Under the pieces are notes generated by a model, which saw only the letters and a list, made by a program, of their open reading frames with translations, did not search any database and had not been told where the DNA came from. Both the position numbers and the translations under genes were made by a program. A DNA stretch of 12,676 bases, from assembly GCA_040876735.1 (NCBI GenBank), contig JBBDPC010000153.1:1-12676 (forward strand), given 5' to 3'. The DNA is from Natronomicrosphaera sp040876735 (lineage in GTDB: Bacteria > Planctomycetota > Phycisphaerae > Phycisphaerales > Phycisphaeraceae). Below, in pieces: positions 1 through 7,042 of this stretch; within the stretch, counting starts at the first letter, position 1; the number at the start of each line of letters is the position of its first letter.

Positions 1-406
1 TGAAGATCGGCACGCCCCGCTGCCGGCAGACCTCGAAGAGCTTGCGCGTCTCGGCTTCAATGCCTTTGCCCGCGTCGATGACCATCACCGCCGCATCCAC
101 GGCCGTGAGCACGCGGTAGGTGTCTTCCGAGAAGTCTTTATGCCCCGGCGTGTCCAGCAGGTTGATGCGGTGGCCGGCATAGTCGAACTGGAGCACGGTG
201 GAACTGACGGAGATGCCGCGTTTGCGTTCCAACTCCATCCAGTCGGAGGTGGTGGCTCGCTGGTTTTTGCGTGCGGTGACTGAGCCGGCAAGCTGGACGG
301 CGCCGCCATAGAGCAGCAGCTTTTCGGTGAGCGTGGTTTTGCCGGCGTCGGGGTGCGAGATGATCGCAAACGTCCGCCGACGGGCGATTTCGTCGGTCTG
401 TTTCAT
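1..406 (-). CDS. prfC: Peptide chain release factor 3 (RF3), N-terminal part, cut by the window edge
   Basis: RF3 is a cytoplasmic translational GTPase that removes RF1 or RF2 from the ribosome after peptide release. The visible 135 residues form the start of the G domain. The P-loop SHPDAGKT lies at residues 17-24. The switch I region carries SDWMELERKRGIS, where RF3 proteins typically have SDWMEMEKQRGIS. The G3 motif LLDTPGHKDFSEDTYR follows, then the segment AVDAAVMVIDAGKGIE. The SDWMELE and DFSEDTYR signatures separate RF3 from EF-G and other translational GTPases. The ATG start is preceded by an AAGG ribosome binding site 5 bases upstream on the minus strand. The gene begins about 40 bases after the methyltransferase-membrane gene on the same strand, so the two may share a transcript. 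The C-terminal three quarters lie outside the window. Identification is very secure. Confidence 0.95.
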   Translation of the reverse strand, partial: MKQTDEIARRRTFAIISHPDAGKTTLTEKLLLYGGAVQLAGSVTARKNQRATTSDWMELERKRGISVSSTVLQFDYAGHRINLLDTPGHKDFSEDTYRVLTAVDAAVMVIDAGKGIEAETRKLFEVCRQRGVPIF

Positions 407-445
407 GGTGAACCTTGTCGTGTTGCAACAGACGGGGCACGCTTG

Positions 446-1933
446 CTAAACCCTCATCGATTTCGCTGCGGCAGGTTTGCCAGCCTGAGCATGAGCCCAC
501 GCCAAGGCCGCGATACCAACCAGCACCGGCAGGATCAGCTCTACGCCTTCTTCGCAGGCAAGCACGATGTCGTGAATGGTCCCCTTCACGACGACGAGGC
601 CCATTGATGGGTTCAGAAGCTCCGGCAGGTGGTCGAACAGCTCTGCCACACCGATCGCGACCAGAAAGACCAGCAGCACCCGAACCCAGCCTTCGCGGAG
701 CCCCTGGCTTCGGCGCAGTAAGCAGACGACAGCGACCGTCGTCGCCACTCCACAGGCCACACCGATGGCCATAATCGCCCCTCCGTTGCCAATAAATGGC
801 TTGTACCAGCCGCCTTCGATCACACCGGTACACAGGCACGTTCCCGCCACGGCGGTGACAGCCCACCACGGGGTGTTCCGTACGAAAGCGACCAAACCCA
901 GGCCCAGTGCCAGCCAGAGCCAGGCACTGAACTTCTCGAACAGGCCGGTGCCGTCCGCATACAGCCAGCGGTGGGTCGGATCACTCAACAGCGACGCCGA
1001 CAGGGCTACGGCCAGAAGTGTGAGGACCAGCCCGACGAAGGTCGACCGCGCCGGCGCGCTTGCGATCCGATCCCTCACCGTCCCTCCAAACCAGTTGAGG
1101 TTCAGCAGCCGGTCCATCCGCGAACGGCAGCCGGTCCCGTTTTGGTCGGCGTCGCCAAACAACCGGGTTCGGCGCATCGGATCAACGGTTGTGCTTCCCG
1201 CTCCCTCGACTTCAGGCTTGCGGGCAATGACCTGAACTTCGATGGCCAGGCTCGACATCCCGGTCGCCATGGATCGGTTGAACTGGTACCACCAGTAATA
1301 GTTCTCCAGCGGCGCGAGAATGCCGCCGGACACGCAGCGGAATGCCTGGACTGCCTCGACCTCCAGGTCAGTGGTTCCGCCGATCAGTTCGACGAACGAG
1401 TGCCGGGTGAACACCTGGGCGTGGTCGCGTCGTTGCCCGGTGAGGTGATCGAGCCGGGGCACCAGGTGCCGTCGCACCGTCGCAACACCGGGCGGGAAGC
1501 TGGGCACGCCCAGGATCGCCATGCCGCCGGGCCGCAGGACGCGCGCGATCTCCGCCAGGATGAACTCGGGCCGGCTTAGATGTTCCAACACCTGTTCACA
1601 AACCACGATGTCGAAGGCTGTGTTGTCGTAAGGCAGCCCCTGTTCGACGTCGGCCAGGCGATAGTCCCAGCGATCGGCTTCGAAGAGGCGTTGCTGGCGC
1701 TTCGGGGCATTGTCGATGCCGGAAAAAGTCATGTCTTCATCAAGCCCCGCCGCCTTGAGGTACTGCAGCGTCCGGCCTTGCCCGGCCCCGACGTCCAGCA
1801 GCGACAAGGGCCGCGCCGGGCGAACTGCCTGCCGGTACGAGCGTACCGCGTCGACCAGACCCTGATAGCGGGCCAACCGCAGGTGGTAACGCCGCTTCGA
1901 AGGTTCGACGCCAAAAGCAAGTTTTTCAGGCAT
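446..1933 (-). CDS. Class I SAM-dependent methyltransferase fused to a C-terminal multi-pass membrane domain
   Basis: From the ATG at 1933 the protein has 495 residues. The first 240 or so are a type 11-like SAM methyltransferase: motif I LLDVGAGQG (about residues 45-53), an acidic post-motif at SGIDNAP (about 71-77), FDIVVCEQVLEHL (about 107-119) and VLRPGGMAILGVP (about 132-144). After a polar linker (about 240-297) come five or six hydrophobic segments, at about 298-317, 334-351, 355-371, 380-405, 418-434 and 464-479. These predict an inner-membrane anchor or membrane domain that I do not recognise. The substrate is unknown. A longer start at 2032 would add 33 residues. I prefer 1933 because AGAGG lies 9 bases upstream of it, no clear ribosome site precedes 2032, and the extra residues look non-conserved in composition. 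No stop separates the two halves, so this is either a true fusion or two genes merged by loss of a stop. It lies upstream of prfC. Confidence 0.82.
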   Translation of the reverse strand: MPEKLAFGVEPSKRRYHLRLARYQGLVDAVRSYRQAVRPARPLSLLDVGAGQGRTLQYLKAAGLDEDMTFSGIDNAPKRQQRLFEADRWDYRLADVEQGLPYDNTAFDIVVCEQVLEHLSRPEFILAEIARVLRPGGMAILGVPSFPPGVATVRRHLVPRLDHLTGQRRDHAQVFTRHSFVELIGGTTDLEVEAVQAFRCVSGGILAPLENYYWWYQFNRSMATGMSSLAIEVQVIARKPEVEGAGSTTVDPMRRTRLFGDADQNGTGCRSRMDRLLNLNWFGGTVRDRIASAPARSTFVGLVLTLLAVALSASLLSDPTHRWLYADGTGLFEKFSAWLWLALGLGLVAFVRNTPWWAVTAVAGTCLCTGVIEGGWYKPFIGNGGAIMAIGVACGVATTVAVVCLLRRSQGLREGWVRVLLVFLVAIGVAELFDHLPELLNPSMGLVVVKGTIHDIVLACEEGVELILPVLVGIAALAWAHAQAGKPAAAKSMRV

Positions 1934-2204
1934 GGGCTTCAGCCTCTTTGTAACAGCCGCCACGGCAGACAGCGTGGATGTGGTTTGTTTCACGGAAGGA
2001 TCTGGCGAGTCCGCTCGATGTTGCCGCTGCATTCACCGCTTCACAGGTGAAGACGCGGGAAGGGCGGCATATCAGGCAAAACTGGCAGAAGAAGCAGGCG
2101 GGGATGCGTCGGCGCTTCGGGCCAGGCTTGCATCACGGTGGCGTGCAGCCGGCGGAGAGGATCACAGGTTGCGTGCCGATGAGGATGGCCGTGGTTTCAA
2201 CCAT
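1926..2204 (-). other. Possible cysteine-rich small reading frame interrupted by one in-frame TGA
   Basis: Reading leftward from the ATG at 2204, 23 codons (ending GCTPP) are followed by a TGA at 2133-2135. The same frame then runs open for 68 codons to a TGA at 1926-1928. The second part contains evenly spaced cysteines (CFFCQFCLIC), further cysteines near VFTCE and CRGGC, and a basic KPGPKRRR stretch. The codon after the internal TGA is TGC, and no ATG, GTG or TTG start follows until far into the second part. The end of the frame overlaps the likely methyltransferase start by 8 bases (ATGCCTGA), a layout common in coupled genes. It could be a selenocysteine-type readthrough gene, a decayed gene, or chance. 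I see no convincing selenocysteine insertion hairpin after the TGA. Low confidence that it is translated. Confidence 0.2.
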
Positions 2205-2213
2205 GATGGAGCG

Positions 2214-2242
2214 ATTATAGACGTGGCCGTGCTTCACGTCAC
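2214..2242 (-). promoter_or_regulatory. Probable sigma-70 promoter for the methyltransferase-membrane gene and prfC
   Basis: On the minus strand a perfect TATAAT -10 box (2214-2219) is preceded, after exactly 17 bases, by GTGACG (2237-2242), which matches four of six positions of the TTGACA -35 consensus. Transcription would start near 2207. That gives a 5' leader of about 270 bases before the methyltransferase ATG at 1933, or an almost leaderless message for the small frame starting at 2204. The position, between the end of the FkbM-family gene and the methyltransferase gene, suits an internal promoter for the latter and prfC. Confidence 0.5.
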
Positions 2243-2295
2243 CCCTCCTTGTCGGGGTCGCTCTGCTGCGTTGTTGTAGCAAAGGCTTCTCCCCG

Positions 2296-3234
2296 CTACT
2301 CCTCGATCAGGACAACATCTTCGCCGTCCGCCGTCGCGAGGTGGTCACGCCACAGGTCGAGCCGGCCTCCGAGGTGCGGGGGCGTGAAGATGACGTTGAA
2401 CCAGAACGGGCCGGCGGAAGGAATCGCCAGCGGGTCGAGGGTGCCGTCTTGCTGATTGATGATGTATGACTGGTAGCGCTGGTCGGCGACGTTCTCGAAG
2501 ACCTCGGCGATCCGGGCCGGGTGCTGGCCGCACTTCTCGGCCTCCTCGCTGGAGAACTCCACCATCCAGATCGGCGCCCATTCGCTGGCCAGCAACGCGC
2601 GTGCGCCGGCGAGCACCTGCAACTCCACGCCCTCGGCATCGCACTTGATGAACGTCGGCGGGGTGAGCTGGCGGTCCGCAAGGAAATGGTCGAGCGTGAC
2701 CAGCTTCGTACGATGTGTGGCGATGGCGTCGTCCACCTGCCCGAACGTGCCGCTGATCCAGTTGGGCGTCACCTGAAAGTCCGCTTCCCCGTCGCGGTCG
2801 GCCACACCCGCGTCCACTACTTCCAGTTGCGGATGCTCTCTGGCAAGCTGTTGAAGCAGCCGCACCAGTTCCGGGTTCGGCTCGAACGCCACCACCCGGC
2901 CGTCCGGCCCCACGCATTCGCTCAGCAGGCTGCTGTACCAGCCGACGTTGGCGCCGATGTCGATCACCGTGTCGCCGGGCTGAACGATGCAGCGGGCAAA
3001 CGCGGTTTCCCATCGCTCGCAAGGGAACTCGCCCTCGAGCAGGTAGGGAATGGCGACCGGGTTGCGCAGGTCCAGGTAAAGCGTGCGCCCGTCCTGCATC
3101 TGCACCGGCAACTCATGCAGAGCTTCGCATCGCTCGGCCACCCGGCCGACCAGGTGGTCCATGTCCGGCCAGTCGACCCGCCGATGCATGAACCGGAAAA
3201 ACCGCACCATCTCCGCCGTTGTAAGCTCATCCAT
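2296..3234 (-). CDS. FkbM-family SAM-dependent methyltransferase
   Basis: This 312-residue cytoplasmic protein has the FkbM-type methyltransferase fold (Methyltransf_21). Visible motifs are the SAM-binding loop VIDIGANVGWYSSLL (about 90-104), the acidic motif VVAFEPNPELV (about 114-124), the LDHFL segment (about 181-185) and the diagnostic IKCDAEGVELQVLAGA (about 196-211). The N-terminal 80 residues contain the usual LDLRNP...PYLLEGEFP segment before the fold. Family members O-methylate sugars, lipids or natural products, and the acceptor cannot be told from sequence. An upstream ATG would add 48 residues. I chose 3234 because GGAGGGAG lies 6 bases before it and the longer N-terminus lacks family character. 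The gene is monocistronic or first in a leftward cluster. It faces the plus-strand gap gene across a divergent intergenic region. Family assignment is secure, substrate unknown. Confidence 0.88.
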   Translation of the reverse strand: MDELTTAEMVRFFRFMHRRVDWPDMDHLVGRVAERCEALHELPVQMQDGRTLYLDLRNPVAIPYLLEGEFPCERWETAFARCIVQPGDTVIDIGANVGWYSSLLSECVGPDGRVVAFEPNPELVRLLQQLAREHPQLEVVDAGVADRDGEADFQVTPNWISGTFGQVDDAIATHRTKLVTLDHFLADRQLTPPTFIKCDAEGVELQVLAGARALLASEWAPIWMVEFSSEEAEKCGQHPARIAEVFENVADQRYQSYIINQQDGTLDPLAIPSAGPFWFNVIFTPPHLGGRLDLWRDHLATADGEDVVLIEE

Positions 3235-3827
3235 GAAAGCTCCCTCCGGGCTCAGTGCTGACACTGGCACCGTCTCCGACGCGCGCAGGCCCGCGCCGTC
3301 GGCGCGACACACCGTCAACCGCGATCGAACCTGCTTCCCGTCGCGTGCCGCCATCCGGCGCAACAACAACCACGACAACGACGGCTCAGCGTCCGATCTC
3401 GGTCACAGGCATCACTTGTATGAAGATCAAGATCTTTTGCGCCGATCCAGCACCGGCGAAAAGCTCCAGCAACCCGCACCGCGACCTGCATGACTCCAAG
3501 CCGGGAAACCCATTTCCGTGTGGTTGGGCAGGTCGATGTTCGACGGCGGGAGCGAGGTACGGGTTGTCACTGGCAGCGTAGGCGGTTCCGTGGGGCGGGA
3601 CAATGTTTTGCCCGATGTAATCCGGAATATCACGTCGTGAAACAGCCCTTCGACGCCTATCTCCAGTACTTTCCCTCAGTTGGGTGACGTCAAGTTGACT
3701 CATGGTTTGACAGCCGAAACCGCTGTGGCTAACGTGACCTTTCTTCACTGACATAGTCCGACGGTGGCTATGCCCTCGACCGCACCGCTGGCAGCGCCCA
3801 CGTCGAAAAACTCACGGGAGTTAATCG
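3235..3827. other. Divergent intergenic region of about 590 bases between the FkbM gene and gap
   Basis: I find no convincing gene here. Several short frames exist on both strands, but none has a recognisable domain together with a good ribosome site. The right end holds the gap promoter. The left end holds the strong FkbM ribosome binding site. An 8-base palindrome AAGATCTT with a flanking AAGATC copy lies near 3422-3436. A minus-strand frame (3386-3754) contains SDNPYLAP, which resembles the N-terminal NPY-type motif of some planctomycete membrane proteins, but no membrane segments follow. A decayed gene is possible and unproven. Confidence 0.5.
3707..3735 (+). promoter_or_regulatory. Probable promoter of gap
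   Basis: A perfect TTGACA -35 box (3707-3712) is followed after 17 bases by TAACGT (3730-3735), which matches the first two and the last base of the TATAAT consensus. Transcription would start near 3742 and leave a leader of about 86 bases before the gap ATG. A second TTGAC lies about 13 bases upstream of the -35 box. Confidence 0.5.
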
Positions 3828-4877
3828 ATGGCGCTCAAGGTAGGTATCAACGGTTTTGGTCGAATCGGCAGGCTGGTGTTCCGTGCCGGTGTGCACGATC
3901 CGAACATCGAGTTCGTCGGCATCAACGATCTCGTCTCGCCGGACAACCTCGCTTATCTGCTGAAATACGACTCCACGCACGGGCGATTCACCGGGACGGT
4001 TGAAGCCCGTGAGGATGGGATCGTGGTGAATGATCGTTTCATCCCCTGCTTCGCCGAGCGGGACCCCGCCAGTCTGCCTTGGAGCAAAGTGGGCGCGGCG
4101 TATGTCGTCGAGTCCACAGGACTGTTTACAGACGCCACGAACGCCGCCAAGCACATTGAGGCGGGGGCTCGACGGGTCGTGATCAGCGCGCCAACCCGAA
4201 CCCCGGACGTGGTGCCCACTTTCGTGCCCGGCATCAACCTCGGTGACTTCCATCAGCCCTCGGACAACGTGGTGTCGCTGGCAAGCTGCACCACCAACTG
4301 CCTGGCCCCACTGGCGAAGGTGATCGAAGATCAGTTCGGCTTTGAGGAGGGCCTGATGACCACCGTCCATGCCGTCACGGCCACGCAGCCGACACAGGAC
4401 GGGCCATCGAAGAAGGATTGGCGCGGCGGGCGCAACGCTTACATGAACATCATCCCCGCAGCGACCGGCGCCGCCAAGGCCGTGAGCCTCGTGCTGCCCC
4501 AACTGCGTGGCAAGCTCACAGGCATGGCCTTCCGCGTGCCCACCGCCGACGTGTCGGTGATCGAGCTCACCGTCCGCACGACGCGCCGCACGAGCTATCA
4601 CGCCATCTGCCAGGCCATGAAAGTCGCCAGCGAAGACTCGCTCAAGGGCATCCTCGCCTACACCGACGACGAGGTCGTCTCCAGCGACTTCATCGGTAAC
4701 ACGCACAGTTCGATCTTCGACGCCAACGCCGGGCTCAGTCTCAACGACCGCTTCTTCAAGCTCGTGGGCTGGTATGACAACGAGTGGGGCTATTCCCATC
4801 GCATTGTCGACATGCTCAAGTTCATGGCCGTGTCTGACGAGTTGCTGACGGCTGCTCCGCAGGCGGTTCCGACCTGA
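3828..4877 (+). CDS. gap: Glyceraldehyde-3-phosphate dehydrogenase, type I
   Basis: This enzyme oxidises and phosphorylates glyceraldehyde 3-phosphate to 1,3-bisphosphoglycerate with NAD+ in cytoplasmic glycolysis and gluconeogenesis. The 349-residue length is close to the family norm (about 335-350). The NAD-binding loop INGFGRIGR is at about 7-15. Aspartate 34 in GIND is the residue typical of NAD preference. The catalytic motif SCTTNC has its cysteine at 154, with histidine 181 in TVHAVTATQ. GPSKKDWRGGR (about 192-202) and the C-terminal WYDNEWGYS (about 315-323) are present. The GPSKKDWRGGR form resembles the E. coli GapA/eukaryotic-like branch more than the Bacillus GapA form. The start is fixed by GGAG 7 bases before the ATG. 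The gene has its own promoter and probable terminator, so it is likely monocistronic and strongly expressed. Confidence 0.97.
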   Translation: MALKVGINGFGRIGRLVFRAGVHDPNIEFVGINDLVSPDNLAYLLKYDSTHGRFTGTVEAREDGIVVNDRFIPCFAERDPASLPWSKVGAAYVVESTGLFTDATNAAKHIEAGARRVVISAPTRTPDVVPTFVPGINLGDFHQPSDNVVSLASCTTNCLAPLAKVIEDQFGFEEGLMTTVHAVTATQPTQDGPSKKDWRGGRNAYMNIIPAATGAAKAVSLVLPQLRGKLTGMAFRVPTADVSVIELTVRTTRRTSYHAICQAMKVASEDSLKGILAYTDDEVVSSDFIGNTHSSIFDANAGLSLNDRFFKLVGWYDNEWGYSHRIVDMLKFMAVSDELLTAAPQAVPT

Positions 4878-4921
4878 TCCGCGCCAGTGCCCTGGGGTAT
4901 CCAGACTCCTCCTGAACGGGC

Positions 4922-4963
4922 GCCGGCGCGGTCGGGCCGCCTGTCCGGCTCATGTTTTCTTTC
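4922..4963 (+). terminator. Possible intrinsic terminator after gap
   Basis: A GC-rich imperfect hairpin has outer arms GCCGG (4922-4926) and CCGGC (4945-4949) and inner arms GCGG and CCGC. It is followed by the T-rich tract TGTTTTCTTTC. It begins about 45 bases after the gap stop codon. The stem is interrupted, so the call is moderate. Confidence 0.4.
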
Positions 4964-4974
4964 AATATGCCCTG

Positions 4975-4999
4975 CTTGTTTCGATCTCCGCGAAACAAG
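4975..4999. repeat. Perfect 9-base inverted repeat upstream of the CBS-domain gene
   Basis: CTTGTTTCG (4975-4983) and its exact reverse complement CGAAACAAG (4991-4999) flank a 7-base spacer. The element lies between the possible gap terminator and a TTGACC (5004-5009) that could serve as a -35 box. It has no T-run after it in either direction. It could be an operator, an RNA hairpin, or part of a compound terminator. Confidence 0.55.
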
Positions 5000-5059
5000 T
5001 GTGTTGACCCAGTACGGCGGTTGCTTCACCAAGCGACGCCGAAGCGGATATGAGATGTG

Positions 5060-5476
5060 ATGAAACTCGCCAACTTTCCTATTCACGAAGCGCCACGGAT
5101 TGCCGCCAATGCGACGGCCAGCGTGGCCTATCTGACGATGCATGTGCTTCAAGCACGCCTGTTGATCATCTGCGAGAGCGGGCCCGACGATCCAGTCGGC
5201 TGGCTGGATGAAGCGGATTTGCTGGCCGCGGTGCACCGGCATGCCGACCAACTCGATCGACTGTCCGTCCAGCAACTAATGGTGCCACAGATCGACGCCT
5301 GCTATGCCCACCAGACGGTGGCTCAGGTTCAAGCTCTTTTGCGCGAGCGGTGCGCGCGGGTGCCGGCGGTCTTTGACGCGGAAGAACGCCTGCTGGGCGT
5401 GGTGCGTGCCGACGATCTGGAGGGCTCGACAATCGACCGCTCACGCACATCCACGTCTGATTTATCGCGGTTGTGA
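5060..5476 (+). CDS. Small CBS-domain protein
   Basis: This 138-residue cytoplasmic protein appears to consist of a tandem CBS pair and little else. The second repeat is clearest: MVPQIDACYAHQTVAQVQALLRERCA then VPAVFDAEERLLGVVRADDLEG (about 74-122). It has the usual pattern of helix, strand, 'G-V-V-x-x-D-D-L'. The first repeat, about 15-62 (ANATASVAYLTM to VGWLDEADLLAAV), is more diverged. CBS pairs usually bind adenosine nucleotides or SAM and regulate an attached or partner protein. No effector domain is attached here and the ligand is unknown. A GTG immediately before the ATG could also be used. No strong ribosome site is visible. The gene lies 30 bases before the zinc-ribbon gene and could head that operon. 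Confidence 0.75.
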   Translation: MKLANFPIHEAPRIAANATASVAYLTMHVLQARLLIICESGPDDPVGWLDEADLLAAVHRHADQLDRLSVQQLMVPQIDACYAHQTVAQVQALLRERCARVPAVFDAEERLLGVVRADDLEGSTIDRSRTSTSDLSRL

Positions 5477-5506
5477 TTTCACCGGCTGACAGGAGGATCT
5501 CACGTT

Positions 5507-6268
5507 ATGACCCAACGAAACGAACTGCTTGCTCTGTACCGCATCGACCAGCAGATGCACGGCCTCGAATCCCGCTTTGCTGAAGCCCGCCGTGACGCTC
5601 TGGTGGAACAGAAGGCCACCGCGTCGCTGCACGCCGAACGCGCCGAGTTGACGGAGCAGGTCCAGAAGGCTCGGGCAAAGGTTTCGGCCGATGACAAGGA
5701 ACTGGCTGAGTTTGACGCTCGAATGGCGGATTGCCGCCGGCGCATGCACGTGAGCAAGAGCAACAAGGAGTACCAGGCTCTGCTGCTGGAGGTCGATTCG
5801 CTGCGTTCGCAGAAGCGGGCATTCGAGGAGGCGGCGCTGGCTCACCTGGCGGAGACGGAAAAGCGGGAGGCGAGGCTCGCTCGGCTGGCGGACGCCCTTG
5901 ACGAGCAGCAGCGCCGCGAACAGATGGCCGAGAAACGGTTGGCCCGGCTGCACGAAGAGCACGGCCACCGCATCGAGCAGCTTCGCGCCCAGCGGCAGGA
6001 CGCTGCAGAACAGGTGTCGACCTCCGACCGAGCGCTCTACGACCGTCTCTTCGACAATTGCGATGGCGAACCATTTGCGGCCATTGAGGAGCAGGACCGC
6101 CGCAGCCTGGATTACAGTTGCAGCGGCTGCTTCCTCCAGGTGCCGGTGGAGCGTGTCAGCCAGTTGCTGTCGGGCACCGAGTTGACGCAGTGCCCCAACT
6201 GCACCCGTCTGCTATTCATAGACGAAGAACTGCACGCTTCCTTCATCGCACAACAGAACACCGCCTGA
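5507..6268 (+). CDS. Coiled-coil protein with C-terminal C4 zinc ribbon (zf-RING_7 / CT398-like)
   Basis: The 253-residue protein has a long charged, alanine- and glutamate-rich coiled-coil hairpin (about 1-170). A zinc ribbon follows, with C205 and C208 in CSGC and C229 and C232 in CPNC, inside the family-typical segment YSCSGCFLQVP...ELTQCPNCTRLLF. This order matches the widespread C4-type zinc-ribbon family that includes chlamydial CT398 and mycobacterial Rv2229c. Its role is poorly defined; CT398 has been linked to sigma-54 and secretion proteins. The KSNKEYQALLLEVDSL segment near the hairpin middle is also typical. A strong AGGAGG lies 10 bases before the ATG. It follows the CBS gene closely and precedes the spermidine-synthase-like gene by about 40 bases. 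Family assignment is secure, molecular function is not. Confidence 0.88.
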   Translation: MTQRNELLALYRIDQQMHGLESRFAEARRDALVEQKATASLHAERAELTEQVQKARAKVSADDKELAEFDARMADCRRRMHVSKSNKEYQALLLEVDSLRSQKRAFEEAALAHLAETEKREARLARLADALDEQQRREQMAEKRLARLHEEHGHRIEQLRAQRQDAAEQVSTSDRALYDRLFDNCDGEPFAAIEEQDRRSLDYSCSGCFLQVPVERVSQLLSGTELTQCPNCTRLLFIDEELHASFIAQQNTA

Positions 6269-6310
6269 GCCACAGATGACGTTGCGCACGGCAATCACAG
6301 GAACGCATTG

Positions 6311-7042
6311 ATGAACGCCAGCTTTGAAGAACTGGATTATCAGCAGACACCGCTGGGCGAATTGATTCTGCGACGGCGAGAATCCGTTTCGCTACCAAGT
6401 ACTGTCGTGTACGAGGTGAAGCTCAACGGCGAATTTCTTATGTCCAGCCTGGTCAATGCGAGCGAAAAAGCAATGGCTGATCTCGCCCTTGCCCCACTGA
6501 ACGATGAATCATGCGACGTGCTCATCGGCGGATTGGGACTCGGCTACACGGCCGCTACAGCACTGACACATAAGAACGTCCGCCGCGTTGACGTGATCGA
6601 ATATATTCAGCCGGTGATCGACTGGCACCGCAACCGCGTGGTGCCGCTCGCCGACCAGCTGATGGATGATCCCCGGTGCAAGTTGATCCGTGATGACTTT
6701 TTCGACTATGTCGAAAAGGAACCAGCCGAGGATCAAAGCAGATATGACGTGGTTCTGGTTGATATCGATCATTCGCCAGAGGCATTGCTTGATTCACGGC
6801 ATGGTCGTTTCTACACCCGAGAAGGCCTGCGACATTTGAAAACGCACCTGCGGCCGGGCGGCATCTTCGGACTCTGGTCTGCGGATCCGCCACCAAGATT
6901 GTTGCTTGATCTGTTAAACGAGGCGTTTGTTTCAGTGCACTCGCACAACATCAAGTTCTACAACTCGCTGCTGCATGTGCACGACGCGAACACCATTGTC
7001 GTGGCACAACTGCCATCGAAGGATGGTGCAACGTCGGCATGA
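6311..7042 (+). CDS. Spermidine synthase-like methyltransferase-fold protein
   Basis: The 243-residue protein has the nucleotide-binding fold shared by polyamine synthases and class I methyltransferases. LIGGLGLGYTAATAL (about 71-85) is the glycine-rich loop. VDVIEYIQPVIDWHR (about 93-107) carries the acidic residue at E97. RDDFFDYV, YDVVLVDIDHSPEAL (about 145-159) and FYTREGLRHLKTHLRPGGIFGLWSA (about 167-191) follow. The VDIDHSP segment, where true spermidine synthases usually have a D-S/C-S-DP type gate motif, suggests a diverged member, so polyamine synthesis is not assured. A TTG precedes the ATG in frame. I chose the ATG because AGGA lies 8 bases before it. Its stop overlaps the NAD kinase start by 4 bases (ATGA), indicating an operon and probable translational coupling. 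Confidence in the fold is high, in the reaction low. Confidence 0.78.
   Translation: MNASFEELDYQQTPLGELILRRRESVSLPSTVVYEVKLNGEFLMSSLVNASEKAMADLALAPLNDESCDVLIGGLGLGYTAATALTHKNVRRVDVIEYIQPVIDWHRNRVVPLADQLMDDPRCKLIRDDFFDYVEKEPAEDQSRYDVVLVDIDHSPEALLDSRHGRFYTREGLRHLKTHLRPGGIFGLWSADPPPRLLLDLLNEAFVSVHSHNIKFYNSLLHVHDANTIVVAQLPSKDGATSA

Noticed and set aside
576..1579. Plus-strand frames (576-1235 and 971-1579) opposite the methyltransferase-membrane gene
   Set aside because: They are low-complexity Arg/Pro/Ser-rich shadows. The minus strand carries the methyltransferase motifs and hydrophobic segments.
2236..2262. ACCCC/GGGGT inverted repeat as a terminator for the FkbM gene
   Set aside because: The stem is only 5 bases with an 8-base loop and no T-run on the minus strand.
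1932..2279. Plus-strand 115-codon frame in the region before the methyltransferase gene
   Set aside because: It starts inside the methyltransferase coding sequence on the other strand, has no domain, and lacks a ribosome site.
3361..3382. CAA-rich run as a tandem repeat
   Set aside because: It is a short imperfect compositional run with no repeat unit kept beyond a few copies.
3768..4799. A 343-codon antisense frame across gap
   Set aside because: It lies opposite an unmistakable gap gene, shows no domain, and has shadow-like Gly/Val/His-rich composition.
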